A stretch of 64,000 bases of DNA. Source: Mesorhizobium tianshanense (lineage in GTDB: Bacteria; Pseudomonadota; Alphaproteobacteria; Rhizobiales; Rhizobiaceae). The notes beneath the pieces were generated by a model. It was given only the letters and a program-made list of their open reading frames with translations, ran no database searches and was not told where the DNA came from. Where the stretch lies: positions 32,595 through 96,594 of the forward strand of contig NZ_VLKT01000030.1 in NCBI RefSeq assembly GCF_007830515.1. The letters run 5' to 3'. Made by a program: the position numbers and the translations under genes. Below, piece by piece: positions 1-8,289 of the stretch (within the stretch, counting starts at the first letter, position 1; each line of letters begins with the position of its first letter).

Positions 1-151
1 CTACGTCCTGCCGAAGCATCTCGATGAAAAGGTCGCGCGCCTGCATCTCGACAAGCTCGGCGCCCGGCTCACCGAACTGTCCGGCGAACAGGCTGCCTAT
101 ATTGGCGTGACCCAGCAGGGACCGTTCAAGCCGGAACACTACCGCTATTAA
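1..151 (+). CDS. ahcY: Adenosylhomocysteinase, C-terminal end (partial)
   Basis: Only the last 49 codons are present; the 5' part lies before the window. The frame ends in the residues GPFKPEHYRY, the typical C-terminus of S-adenosylhomocysteine hydrolase, whose final Lys and Tyr reach into the NAD site of the neighbouring subunit. The enzyme is known to split S-adenosylhomocysteine into adenosine and homocysteine in the cytoplasmic methyl cycle. A hairpin terminator follows 30 bases after the stop, so it is probably the last gene of its transcript. Confidence 0.9.
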   Translation, partial: YVLPKHLDEKVARLHLDKLGARLTELSGEQAAYIGVTQQGPFKPEHYRY

Positions 152-181
152 CCACACTTGAATTTACCACTAGATATTGAG

Positions 182-217
182 GCCGGGCGATTGACTTTTT
201 GCCCGGCTTTATTTTTG
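182..217 (+). terminator. Rho-independent terminator after ahcY
   Basis: A perfect 7-bp stem (GCCGGGC at 182-188, GCCCGGC at 201-207) is followed by a T-rich tract. It lies 30 bases after the ahcY stop and well before divL, so it separates the two transcription units. Confidence 0.8.
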
Positions 218-339
218 CGCTGATTGATTCTTCACGCCGATTCGCGCAAGCGCTATGGTGCTGATTCGCGGGTCCGGGGACGAGGGCCGACGCCCGCATC
301 AGGGCGGTCTTGCATTCAGGCGGCGAAGAGGACCAGGAC

Positions 340-2904
340 ATGCCGGGGGATAACCCGCCTCGCGCGGGACAGGCCGTTTCCGGCGGCCGCAACGATTCGG
401 TGACCAAGGGTTCCGCCGCCAGGGGCGGGAGCCTTCTATGGCGCGCCGGTACCCGCGTCGGAACGTTGCTCGCTTCTTCCGCGCTCGCCGGTCCGCTGCT
501 TGGCCTTTCGGCACACGCTGAAACGGCTGCTGCGCCCAAGCCCGGGCTATCGGTCGGCGCTGTCGAGGTCATGCAACTCGCCATGTTTGTCGGCGTCATG
601 GGCGCGGCACTTGTCTCGGCCATTTTCCTGATCCGCGAAAGGGCGCGCACCTCGGCGCAGAATGTCGAACTCAGAGGCCGCTTGGCCGACGTCAACGTTG
701 CGCTGCAGCGCTCCGAGGCGCTGCTCAATCTGCGCGACCAGCGTGTCGTCGTATGGACCTCGGAAAACAAGAAACCCGAGCTCGTCGGGACATTGCCGGT
801 CGAGAGCGGCGCCCCGGAAGACCGTGCCGCCTTCCTCGCCTTCGGCCGCTGGCTGATGCCGCGCTCGGCAGCGGCGCTCGAAAATGCCGTGGCGGCACTG
901 CGGGAAAAGGCGAAGCCGTTCGATCTCGTCATCGAATCGCAGGTTGGTGCGCCGCTCGAAGTGCACGGGCGCAAGAGCGCGGCACACGTGCTTGTACGCT
1001 TCGTCTCGCTTTCTGAAACGCAGCGAAGCGAGGCCAGGCTGAAAATCGAGAACCAGCGCCTCGCCGCCGACTACGACACCATGATCGGCCTTCTCGACGC
1101 GCTCAGCATGCCGTCATGGCTACGCACGGCGGACGGGCGGCTGAAATGGGTCAACCGCGCCTACGCCAAGGCGGTCGAAGCCGAAAACGCCGAAGCGGCC
1201 GTTCGCGACGCGAAGGAATTCCTGGGCGGCCAGGCGCGCGATGCGATCGCAGCGCAGCACAAGTCGCATCCCGTCTTCGAGCAGGCGCTTTCCACCGTGA
1301 TCGAAGGCGACCGCCGCATGTTCGCCGTGACCGACTTCGCCGGCGCGGACGGCTCGGCGGGGCTTGCCTGCGACACCAGCGCCATCGAAACGATCCGTAG
1401 CGAATATGAGCGGACCGTGCGCAGCCACGCCGACACGCTCGATCAGCTCAACACCGCCGTGGCGATTTTCGATACCGACGAAAAATTGCGGTTCTTCAAC
1501 CAGGCGTTCCAGAAACTATGGGGTCTCGATAGCGGCTTCCTGCATAGCGCTCCGGACAATGCCTTGTTGCTCGACCGGCTGCGCAGCGAGGGTAAGATCG
1601 CCGAGCAGCCCGAATGGCGGCGCTGGAAGGAAAGCCTGCTCGGGGCGTATCGCGCGGTCGAATCGCAGGAACATTGGTGGCATTTGCCGGACGGCAAGAC
1701 TATCCGCGTCGTCGCCAATCCGCAGCCCAAGGGCGGCGTGACCTGGGTGTTCGAGAACCTGACCGAGAAGATGGATCTCGAAAGCCGCTACCAGACCGCG
1801 GTGCGGGTGCAAGGCGAGACGCTCGACAATCTTGCCGAGGGTGTGGCCGTGTTCGGCCCGGACGGAAGGCTCAGATTGTCGAACCCGGCATTTGCAGTGC
1901 TGTGGGGGCTGGACGCCGACGCTGCCAAGCCCAACGTTCACGTCTCCTCGATCCGCGATCTGTGCGACCGGCGTGCCGCCGACAGTCCCTGGGGCGGGTT
2001 CGTTGCCGCCATCACCGGATTCGACGATGAGCGCCGCGACCGCCACGGCCAGACTGAGCTGAACAATGGCACCGTTTTGCGTTACGCAATGATCCCGCTG
2101 CCCAACGGGCAGGTGATGATGACCTTCGTCGACGTCACCGACAGCGTCAATGTCGAGCGGGCGCTGAAGGATAAGAACGAGGCGCTGGAAAAATCCGACC
2201 AGCTCAAGAACGAGTTCGTCCAGCACGTCTCCTACGAACTGCGCTCGCCGCTGACCAACATCATCGGCTTCACCGAGCTTCTTTCGCTGCCGTCGACCGG
2301 GCCATTGAGCCAGAAGCAGCGCGAATATGTCGAGCATGTCGGCTCGTCTTCCTCGGTCCTGCTCACCATCGTCAACGACATCCTCGACCTGGCGACCGTT
2401 GATGCCGGCATCATGCAGCTCGATATCTCCGAAGTTCACGTCGACCGGACCATCGCCGCCGCCGCCGAGCTGGTTGCAGACCGGCTGGAGGAGCATGCGA
2501 TCAGGCTCAAGGTCGACGCGGCCACCGCGCCAAAGACGTTCCACGGCGACGAAATCCGCATCCGCCAGATCCTCTACAATCTGCTGAGCAACGCCGCGAA
2601 CTACGCGCCGGAATCGAGCACCATCACCCTCGCCTGCCGCTCGCTTGCCGAAGGTGTGGAATTCTCCGTTCACGACGACGGCCCCGGCATGCCGCCGGAC
2701 GTGCTCGATTCGGTGTTCCGCCGTTTCGAGCCGCGCGCCAATGGCGGCCGCCGGCGCGGCGCCGGCCTTGGCCTGTCGATCGTCAAGAGTTTTGTCGAAC
2801 TGCATGGCGGCAGCGTCCGCATCGAGACCGGCAAGGACAAGGGCACCACCGTCATTTGTGCCTTTCCCGACACGCCGTCCGGCATTCGCGCGGCGGCCGA
2901 GTAG
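340..2904 (+). CDS. divL: DivL-type PAS pseudo-histidine kinase (Tyr at the phospho-acceptor site)
   Basis: The 854-residue protein has hydrophobic segments at about 44-58 and 77-98, PAS-like sensor repeats in the middle, a HisKA domain and a HATPase_c domain. The ATPase lobe keeps its N box (DEIRIRQILYNLLSNAANY), DDGPGMP, and GAGLGLSI at about 806-815. The H-box reads HVSYELRSPL, so the residue normally phosphorylated is Tyr632 (codon 2233-2235). This is the hallmark of DivL, which in Caulobacter binds DivK and modulates the CckA-CtrA cell-cycle relay. I chose the ATG at 340 because a GAAGAGGA ribosome site precedes it; a TTG at 310 is in frame but lacks one. It stands alone between ahcY and tsaE. 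Confidence 0.88.
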   Translation: MPGDNPPRAGQAVSGGRNDSVTKGSAARGGSLLWRAGTRVGTLLASSALAGPLLGLSAHAETAAAPKPGLSVGAVEVMQLAMFVGVMGAALVSAIFLIRERARTSAQNVELRGRLADVNVALQRSEALLNLRDQRVVVWTSENKKPELVGTLPVESGAPEDRAAFLAFGRWLMPRSAAALENAVAALREKAKPFDLVIESQVGAPLEVHGRKSAAHVLVRFVSLSETQRSEARLKIENQRLAADYDTMIGLLDALSMPSWLRTADGRLKWVNRAYAKAVEAENAEAAVRDAKEFLGGQARDAIAAQHKSHPVFEQALSTVIEGDRRMFAVTDFAGADGSAGLACDTSAIETIRSEYERTVRSHADTLDQLNTAVAIFDTDEKLRFFNQAFQKLWGLDSGFLHSAPDNALLLDRLRSEGKIAEQPEWRRWKESLLGAYRAVESQEHWWHLPDGKTIRVVANPQPKGGVTWVFENLTEKMDLESRYQTAVRVQGETLDNLAEGVAVFGPDGRLRLSNPAFAVLWGLDADAAKPNVHVSSIRDLCDRRAADSPWGGFVAAITGFDDERRDRHGQTELNNGTVLRYAMIPLPNGQVMMTFVDVTDSVNVERALKDKNEALEKSDQLKNEFVQHVSYELRSPLTNIIGFTELLSLPSTGPLSQKQREYVEHVGSSSSVLLTIVNDILDLATVDAGIMQLDISEVHVDRTIAAAAELVADRLEEHAIRLKVDAATAPKTFHGDEIRIRQILYNLLSNAANYAPESSTITLACRSLAEGVEFSVHDDGPGMPPDVLDSVFRRFEPRANGGRRRGAGLGLSIVKSFVELHGGSVRIETGKDKGTTVICAFPDTPSGIRAAAE

Positions 2905-2912
2905 CGCGCTCG

Positions 2913-4424
2913 ATGGCAGGCGTGGTGCTGGAGCGTTTTCTCGCCGACGAGGCTGCGACCGCAAGGCTGGGCGAGGATCTGGCCATGTCGCTGCGCCCCG
3001 GCGACGTGCTGTCCCTCAAAGGCGATCTCGGCGCCGGCAAGTCGAGTTTGGCGCGGGCCCTGATCAGGGCCATGACCGAGGACGCCAGCCTCGATGTGCC
3101 GAGCCCGACCTTCACGCTCGTCCAGAGCTATGAGGCGCGCGTTCCCGTCCATCATTTCGACCTCTACCGCCTGACCTCGGCGTCCGAACTGGACGAACTG
3201 GGTTTCGACGAAGCGCTGGCGCAAGGCGCTGCCCTGGTCGAATGGCCGGAACGGGCGGAGGCCTATTTGCCGAAGACTTTGGTTCTGATCGAACTGGTCC
3301 ATCAGGGCGACGGACGCCTGGCGAGACTGTCGGGACAAGGGGCTGCCTTCGAGCGCGCGGCGCGATCGCTGGCCATCCGCGATTTTCTGGAAAGAGCTGG
3401 CTGGGGCGAAGCGCAGAGACGATATTTTATCGGCGACGCCTCGGCCCGCTCCTATGAGATCGTCTCGCTGGCCGGCCTGCCGCCGCGCGTGCTGATGAAC
3501 TCGCCGCGGTTGGTGCTCGGGCCGCCGGTCCGCGACGGCAAGCCCTATGCGGTGATCGCCCACACCGCGCAATCCGTCGCGGCCTTCGTCGCCATCGACC
3601 GGACGTTGCGGGCCGGTGGCGTCAGCGCCCCGGAGATCCATGCCCAGGACCTGGACCAGGGCTTTCTTCTCCTGGAGCATCTTGGCTCGGAGGGGGTTCT
3701 CGGCAAGCACGGCGAACCGGTGGCGGAGCGCTACGAGGCGGCGGCCGAACTGCTTGCCATGATGCATGGCAAGGCATGGCCCGATCGCATGGAGGCCGCG
3801 CCCGGCGTTTTTCACGAGGTGCCGCCCTTCGATCGAGATGCCATGATGATCGAAGCCGAACTGCTGCTCGACTGGTACGTGCCGGCGATATCGGGCGGCC
3901 CGGCAAGCGATGCCCTGCGCACCGGCTACGACAGGGAATGGAATGCGGCCCTCGACCGGCTGGAGGGGCGCGAATACACGCTTGTGCTGCGCGACTTTCA
4001 TTCGCCCAACATCATCTGGCGCGGCGAGCGCACCGGTCACGATCGCCTTGGCATCATCGATGTCCAGGACGCGCTGATCGGCCCCTCCGCCTACGATCTC
4101 GCCTCGCTCGCCATGGATGCGCGCGTCACGCTTTCGCCTGGGATCGAGAAGCGGACGCTCGATGCCTATATCGCTGCGCGCCATAAGGCCGGTGCTTTTA
4201 ACGAAGACGAATTCGTCGAGAGCTATGCGATCATGGCGGCGCAGCGCAATTCGAAGATCCTCGGCATTTTCGTCCGGCTCGAAAAGCGCGACGGCAAGCC
4301 CTATTATCTAAAACACCTGCCGCGCATTCGCGACTACCTCCGCCGGGCGCTGGCGCATCCGGCGTTGGCCAGCCTGCGGGATTTCTACACCGCCAACGGC
4401 CTGCTGGAGGAACGGCCGCTGTGA
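2913..4424 (+). CDS. tsaE-amgK: TsaE / AmgK fusion: tRNA t6A ATPase plus cell-wall sugar kinase
   Basis: The protein has 503 residues in two parts. Residues about 1-150 are TsaE, with Walker A GDLGAGKSS at 37-45 and the family motifs SPTFTLVQSYE and HFDLYRL; TsaE is the ATPase of the threonylcarbamoyladenosine tRNA complex. Residues about 170-503 are an aminoglycoside-phosphotransferase-fold kinase with catalytic LRDFHSPN (Asp361) and metal-binding IIDVQ (Asp383), resembling AmgK, which phosphorylates N-acetylmuramate and N-acetylglucosamine at C1. The next gene is the AmgK partner murU, overlapping by 4 bases. The ATG at 2913 gives a normal TsaE N-terminus; the open frame further upstream overlaps divL and is not used. 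Confidence 0.88.
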   Translation: MAGVVLERFLADEAATARLGEDLAMSLRPGDVLSLKGDLGAGKSSLARALIRAMTEDASLDVPSPTFTLVQSYEARVPVHHFDLYRLTSASELDELGFDEALAQGAALVEWPERAEAYLPKTLVLIELVHQGDGRLARLSGQGAAFERAARSLAIRDFLERAGWGEAQRRYFIGDASARSYEIVSLAGLPPRVLMNSPRLVLGPPVRDGKPYAVIAHTAQSVAAFVAIDRTLRAGGVSAPEIHAQDLDQGFLLLEHLGSEGVLGKHGEPVAERYEAAAELLAMMHGKAWPDRMEAAPGVFHEVPPFDRDAMMIEAELLLDWYVPAISGGPASDALRTGYDREWNAALDRLEGREYTLVLRDFHSPNIIWRGERTGHDRLGIIDVQDALIGPSAYDLASLAMDARVTLSPGIEKRTLDAYIAARHKAGAFNEDEFVESYAIMAAQRNSKILGIFVRLEKRDGKPYYLKHLPRIRDYLRRALAHPALASLRDFYTANGLLEERPL

Positions 4425-5170
4425 CGACACGCCCCAAGACCGCAATGGTGCTTGCCGCCGGCCTGGGAAAGCGCATGCGGCCGATCACCGACACGATGCC
4501 GAAGCCGCTGGTCAAGATATCAGGCAAGACGTTGCTCGACTGGAGCTTGGACAGCCTGGCCCATGCCGGCGTCGACAAGGCCGTGGTCAACGTCCATTAT
4601 TTTCCCGAACAGATCGTCGCCCATATCGCCACGCGCCGCGCACCGCGCGTCGTCATTTCCGACGAAAGCGAAAGGCTGCTCGATTCCGCCGGCGGCATCG
4701 TCCATGCTTTGCCGGACCTGGGAAAGGCTTCCTTCTACATCGTCAACGCCGACACCTTCTGGATCGACAGCGGCATGCCCAATCTTGCTCGCCTTGCCCT
4801 TGCATGGGAGGCAGCGAAAATGGATATTCTGCTGATGCTTGCGGATCTCCAGTCAGCGACCGGACACAGCGGCGGCACCGATTTCCTGATGGCGCCGGAC
4901 GGCGCCTTGCGGCGTTCGAAAGGTGACCCGGCAGGCCTTATCTATGCAGGTGCTGCCATCGTCCATCCGCGTCTTTTCAAGGATGCGCCGGCCGAGCCGC
5001 ACTCGCTCAACGCCTATTTCGATGCGGCCATCGCCGCCGGCCGCCTGTTCGGCATGACGATGCACGGACGTTGGATCACCGTCGGCACGCCCGACGCCAT
5101 TCCGCTTGCGGAAGCGGCGGTCGCCGGCGCGCTTGCCGAGTCGCCCAGCGCCCTTAACGAGTTGAAATGA
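4421..5170 (+). CDS. murU: N-acetylmuramate alpha-1-phosphate uridylyltransferase (MurU)
   Basis: This 249-residue nucleotidyltransferase starts with the signature LAAGLGKRMRP and KPLVKISGKTLLDW, typical of sugar-1-phosphate nucleotidyltransferases. It starts with GTG inside the stop of the TsaE-AmgK gene (GTGA overlap), so the kinase and the uridylyltransferase are translationally coupled. In Pseudomonas AmgK and MurU together make UDP-MurNAc from recycled MurNAc, bypassing the fosfomycin target MurA. The specific substrate here is inferred from that partnership; other NDP-sugars are possible from sequence alone. The gene overlaps addB by 4 bases. Confidence 0.82.
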   Translation: MTTRPKTAMVLAAGLGKRMRPITDTMPKPLVKISGKTLLDWSLDSLAHAGVDKAVVNVHYFPEQIVAHIATRRAPRVVISDESERLLDSAGGIVHALPDLGKASFYIVNADTFWIDSGMPNLARLALAWEAAKMDILLMLADLQSATGHSGGTDFLMAPDGALRRSKGDPAGLIYAGAAIVHPRLFKDAPAEPHSLNAYFDAAIAAGRLFGMTMHGRWITVGTPDAIPLAEAAVAGALAESPSALNELK

Positions 5171-8100
5171 GCGGCTCCCGCCGCGTCTTCTCGATTCCCC
5201 CCGGAGCGCCGTTTCTGCCGACGCTGGCCGAGGCCCTGCTGTCAGGGCGGCTTGTTCCCGGTTTCCGGTTCGACGGCGACCCGCTGGCGCTGGCCGACGC
5301 CACCATCTATGTGCCGACGCGCCGTGCCGCGCGGGCGCTGCGCGGCGTCTTCGTCGACCGTCTGAGTGCCCGCTCGGCGATCCTGCCGGTGATCCGTCCG
5401 CTCGGTGAGTTCGACGAGGACGAAGCGGCATTCGAGGCCGACGCATCGGCGGCGATCGACCTCGCGCCGCCGATCGCCGCGATCGAGCGGCTGCTGCTGC
5501 TGGCGCCGCTGGTGCGCGCCTGGAAGCGCCGCCTGCCGGCGCATGTCGCGGCGCTTTTCGACGAGGAGATCGTCGTGCCGGCCTCCGCCGCCGACGCCAT
5601 CTGGCTGGCGCGCGACCTGGCCCGGCTGATGGACGAGATCGAGACGGAAGGCACGGACTGGGCCAGGCTCGCCGATCTGGTGACCGGCAATCTCGCCGGC
5701 TGGTGGCAAGTGACGCTCGATTTCCTGAGCATCGTCACCGAAAACTGGCCGAATCTCCTCGAAGAACGCAACCGCTCCAATCCCGCCGCACATCGCAATG
5801 CGCTGATGAGGCTGGAAGCGGCGCGGCTGAAGCGCAATCCGCCCACTGGGCCGGTGATCGCCGCCGGCTCCACGGGGTCTATTCCCGCAACGGCCGAACT
5901 GCTTGCGGTGATCGCCGGCCTGCCGAACGGCGCCGTCGTGCTGCCCGGCCTCGACCTGATGCTGGATGAGCCGTCGTTCCAGGCAATCGCGGCGCCCGGG
6001 GCGCGTCCGGCCTTGCTTGGCCATCCGCAATACGGCCTGGCAAAACTGATCGGCAAGATCGGCGTGCTGCGCGGCGATGTCGGGGAGATCGCCGTTGCCG
6101 AAAGGCCGCTTGTGCTGCGCGCGGCACTTGTCGGCGAGGCGCTGCGGCCGGCCGAAACCACCGAATTGTGGGCGCAGACGCGTGCCGGCTTTCCCGCGGG
6201 CGACATCATTGACGCCTTCGCCGACGTGACGCTTGTCGAAGCCGCCGGCGAACGCGACGAAGCGGTGGCGATCGCCGTCGCGCTCAAGCGCGCGGTCGAG
6301 CAGCCCGGCCAGCGCGCGGCACTCGTCACCGGTGACCGCGCCCTGGCGCGGCGCGTCTCGGCCGAACTCTTGCGCTTTGGTGTCGTCGCAGACGATTCGG
6401 GCGGCACGCCGCTTGCCAATACGCTTGCCGCCAGCCTGCTCAGGCTGGCGCTTCAGGCCGCGTTCCGGCCCGGCGATCCGGTCGCCCTGCTGTCGCTGCT
6501 CAAGCACCCTTTGCTTGGCCTCGGCCTGGAACGCACAAGCGTGCGTCATGCGGCGGAGATCATCGAACTGGTGGCCCTGCGCGGCGGCACCGGCCGCCCC
6601 GACGTCGCATCGCTGCCGGAGCTCTTCGAGGCCCGCCTCACCGGCCTGGGCACCGGCACCCGCCCGCCCTTCTGGTTTTCCCGCCTGACTGTGCGAAACA
6701 TCGAAGGCGCCCGCGAGTTGCTCATCCGCCTTGCCGCTGCGCTGGCGCCGCTGATTGTCTTTCGCGGCGGGGAGGACACCGATCTTGCCGCGCTGACCCG
6801 GGCCAGCGTCGTCGCGCTCGAAAGTCTCGGCCGCGCCGCGGACGGCAGCCTGAGCGAACTCTACGCAGGCGACGCCGGCGAAAAACTCGCTGAGCTCCTG
6901 CGCGGGCTGGTCGCCGCCCCGGCGTCGTTCTCCTTCGCGGCGGACGAATGGCCCGATGTGATGGAGGCGCTGATCGCGCCCGAGACGGTCAAACCGGCAC
7001 AAGGCACTGACAGGAACATCGCCATCTGGGGCGCCCTGGAAGCTCGGTTGCAGAACGTCGACACGCTGGTCGTCGGCGGGCTCAACGAAGGCGTGTGGCC
7101 GCGCAAGCCGGAAAGCGACCGCTTCATGTCGCGGCTGATGAAGACCGGCATCGATCTCGAGCCGCCCGAACGGCGCATCGGCTTGGCCGCCCATGATTTC
7201 CAGATGGCGATGGGCTCGAAAAAGGTGGTGCTGGCGCGCTCCGCCCGCTCTGGCGACGCGCCGGCGGTGCCATCGCGCTGGCTGCAGCGCATCCTGACCT
7301 TCATCGGCGAGGACCATGCGGCGGTGCTTCGCCGGCGTGGTGATGAATTCCTGTCCTGGGCACGTGCGCTCGATGCCGGCGAAAGGCGAGATTTCGCGCC
7401 GCGACCGCAGCCGAAACCGCTGCTGGCCGTGCGGCCTCAGCATTTCTCCGTCACCGAAATCGAGACGCTGCGCCGCGACCCTTACGCGATCTATGCCAGG
7501 AGAATACTCGGCCTGATGCCGCTCGATCCGGTCATCCGCGACCCGGGCGCCGCCGAGCGCGGCACGCTGTTTCACGCCATCCTGCATCTCTTCTCGGCAA
7601 GGGTCGCCGATCCGCTTGCGCCGGAGGCGCTGGACGGTCTCCTCGCCGCCGGCCGCGCATGCTTTGCCGAGGCGGCCCTTCCGTCCGATGTCGAGGCGGT
7701 GTGGTGGCCGCGCTTCGAAAAGCTCGCAGCCGGCATCATCGAATGGGAACGCGGCCGCGCTTTCGCCGTGACAATGCGGCATGCCGAGGAGCGCGCCGAA
7801 AAAACCGGTGTCGGCCGGTCCGGCGTGACGCTGTCCGGCTACGCCGATCGTGTCGATCTCCTGGCCGGTGGCATGGCCGACATCCTGGACTACAAGACCG
7901 GTTCCTCGCCGTCCAAGGCGCAGGCCCATACGCTGCTGTCGCCGCAACTGGCGCTCGAAGGCGCGCTGCTCAGGCGCGGCGCCTTCAAGGGGCTTGGCGC
8001 GCGCGAGCCGTCGCAGCTGGCCTTCATCAGGCTGAAGCCGAACGGCGAGGTGTTCGAGGAATCCATCCTCGAATACAACCGCAAGCCGCGAACCGCCGCC

Positions 8101-8289
8101 GATCTCGCCGAGGAGGCCTGGGCGCGGCTGGAAAGGCTGCTGATCCATTATGCCGACCCGGCGACCGGCTATCTGTCGCGCGCGCTGCCGTTCCGCGAGG
8201 GCGAGACCGATGGCGACTACGACCATCTCGCCCGCGTGCTCGAATGGTCCGCCGGCAGCGACGCCAGCGACGAAGGAGGGGAGGCGTGA
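5167..8289 (+). CDS. addB: Double-strand break repair nuclease subunit AddB
   Basis: The 1040-residue protein partners AddA in the helicase-nuclease that resects double-strand breaks for RecA. As in alphaproteobacterial AddB, no Walker A motif is seen near the N-terminus. The C-terminal RecB-like nuclease core is present, with YADRVDLL and DILDYKTG at about 905-912. There is a single cysteine (Cys832), so the four-Cys iron-sulfur staple of Bacillus AddB cannot form. ATGA overlaps join it to murU before and to addA after, giving one coupled run of genes. Confidence 0.92.
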   Translation: MSGSRRVFSIPPGAPFLPTLAEALLSGRLVPGFRFDGDPLALADATIYVPTRRAARALRGVFVDRLSARSAILPVIRPLGEFDEDEAAFEADASAAIDLAPPIAAIERLLLLAPLVRAWKRRLPAHVAALFDEEIVVPASAADAIWLARDLARLMDEIETEGTDWARLADLVTGNLAGWWQVTLDFLSIVTENWPNLLEERNRSNPAAHRNALMRLEAARLKRNPPTGPVIAAGSTGSIPATAELLAVIAGLPNGAVVLPGLDLMLDEPSFQAIAAPGARPALLGHPQYGLAKLIGKIGVLRGDVGEIAVAERPLVLRAALVGEALRPAETTELWAQTRAGFPAGDIIDAFADVTLVEAAGERDEAVAIAVALKRAVEQPGQRAALVTGDRALARRVSAELLRFGVVADDSGGTPLANTLAASLLRLALQAAFRPGDPVALLSLLKHPLLGLGLERTSVRHAAEIIELVALRGGTGRPDVASLPELFEARLTGLGTGTRPPFWFSRLTVRNIEGARELLIRLAAALAPLIVFRGGEDTDLAALTRASVVALESLGRAADGSLSELYAGDAGEKLAELLRGLVAAPASFSFAADEWPDVMEALIAPETVKPAQGTDRNIAIWGALEARLQNVDTLVVGGLNEGVWPRKPESDRFMSRLMKTGIDLEPPERRIGLAAHDFQMAMGSKKVVLARSARSGDAPAVPSRWLQRILTFIGEDHAAVLRRRGDEFLSWARALDAGERRDFAPRPQPKPLLAVRPQHFSVTEIETLRRDPYAIYARRILGLMPLDPVIRDPGAAERGTLFHAILHLFSARVADPLAPEALDGLLAAGRACFAEAALPSDVEAVWWPRFEKLAAGIIEWERGRAFAVTMRHAEERAEKTGVGRSGVTLSGYADRVDLLAGGMADILDYKTGSSPSKAQAHTLLSPQLALEGALLRRGAFKGLGAREPSQLAFIRLKPNGEVFEESILEYNRKPRTAADLAEEAWARLERLLIHYADPATGYLSRALPFREGETDGDYDHLARVLEWSAGSDASDEGGEA

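Noticed and set aside
310..339. TTG start for divL at 310
   Set aside because: No ribosome site precedes it; the ATG at 340 has one.
7659..8285. Upstream extension of addA by about 209 codons
   Set aside because: This part lies within addB in another frame and does not resemble AddA; GTG at 8286 overlaps the addB stop and gives the usual N-terminus.
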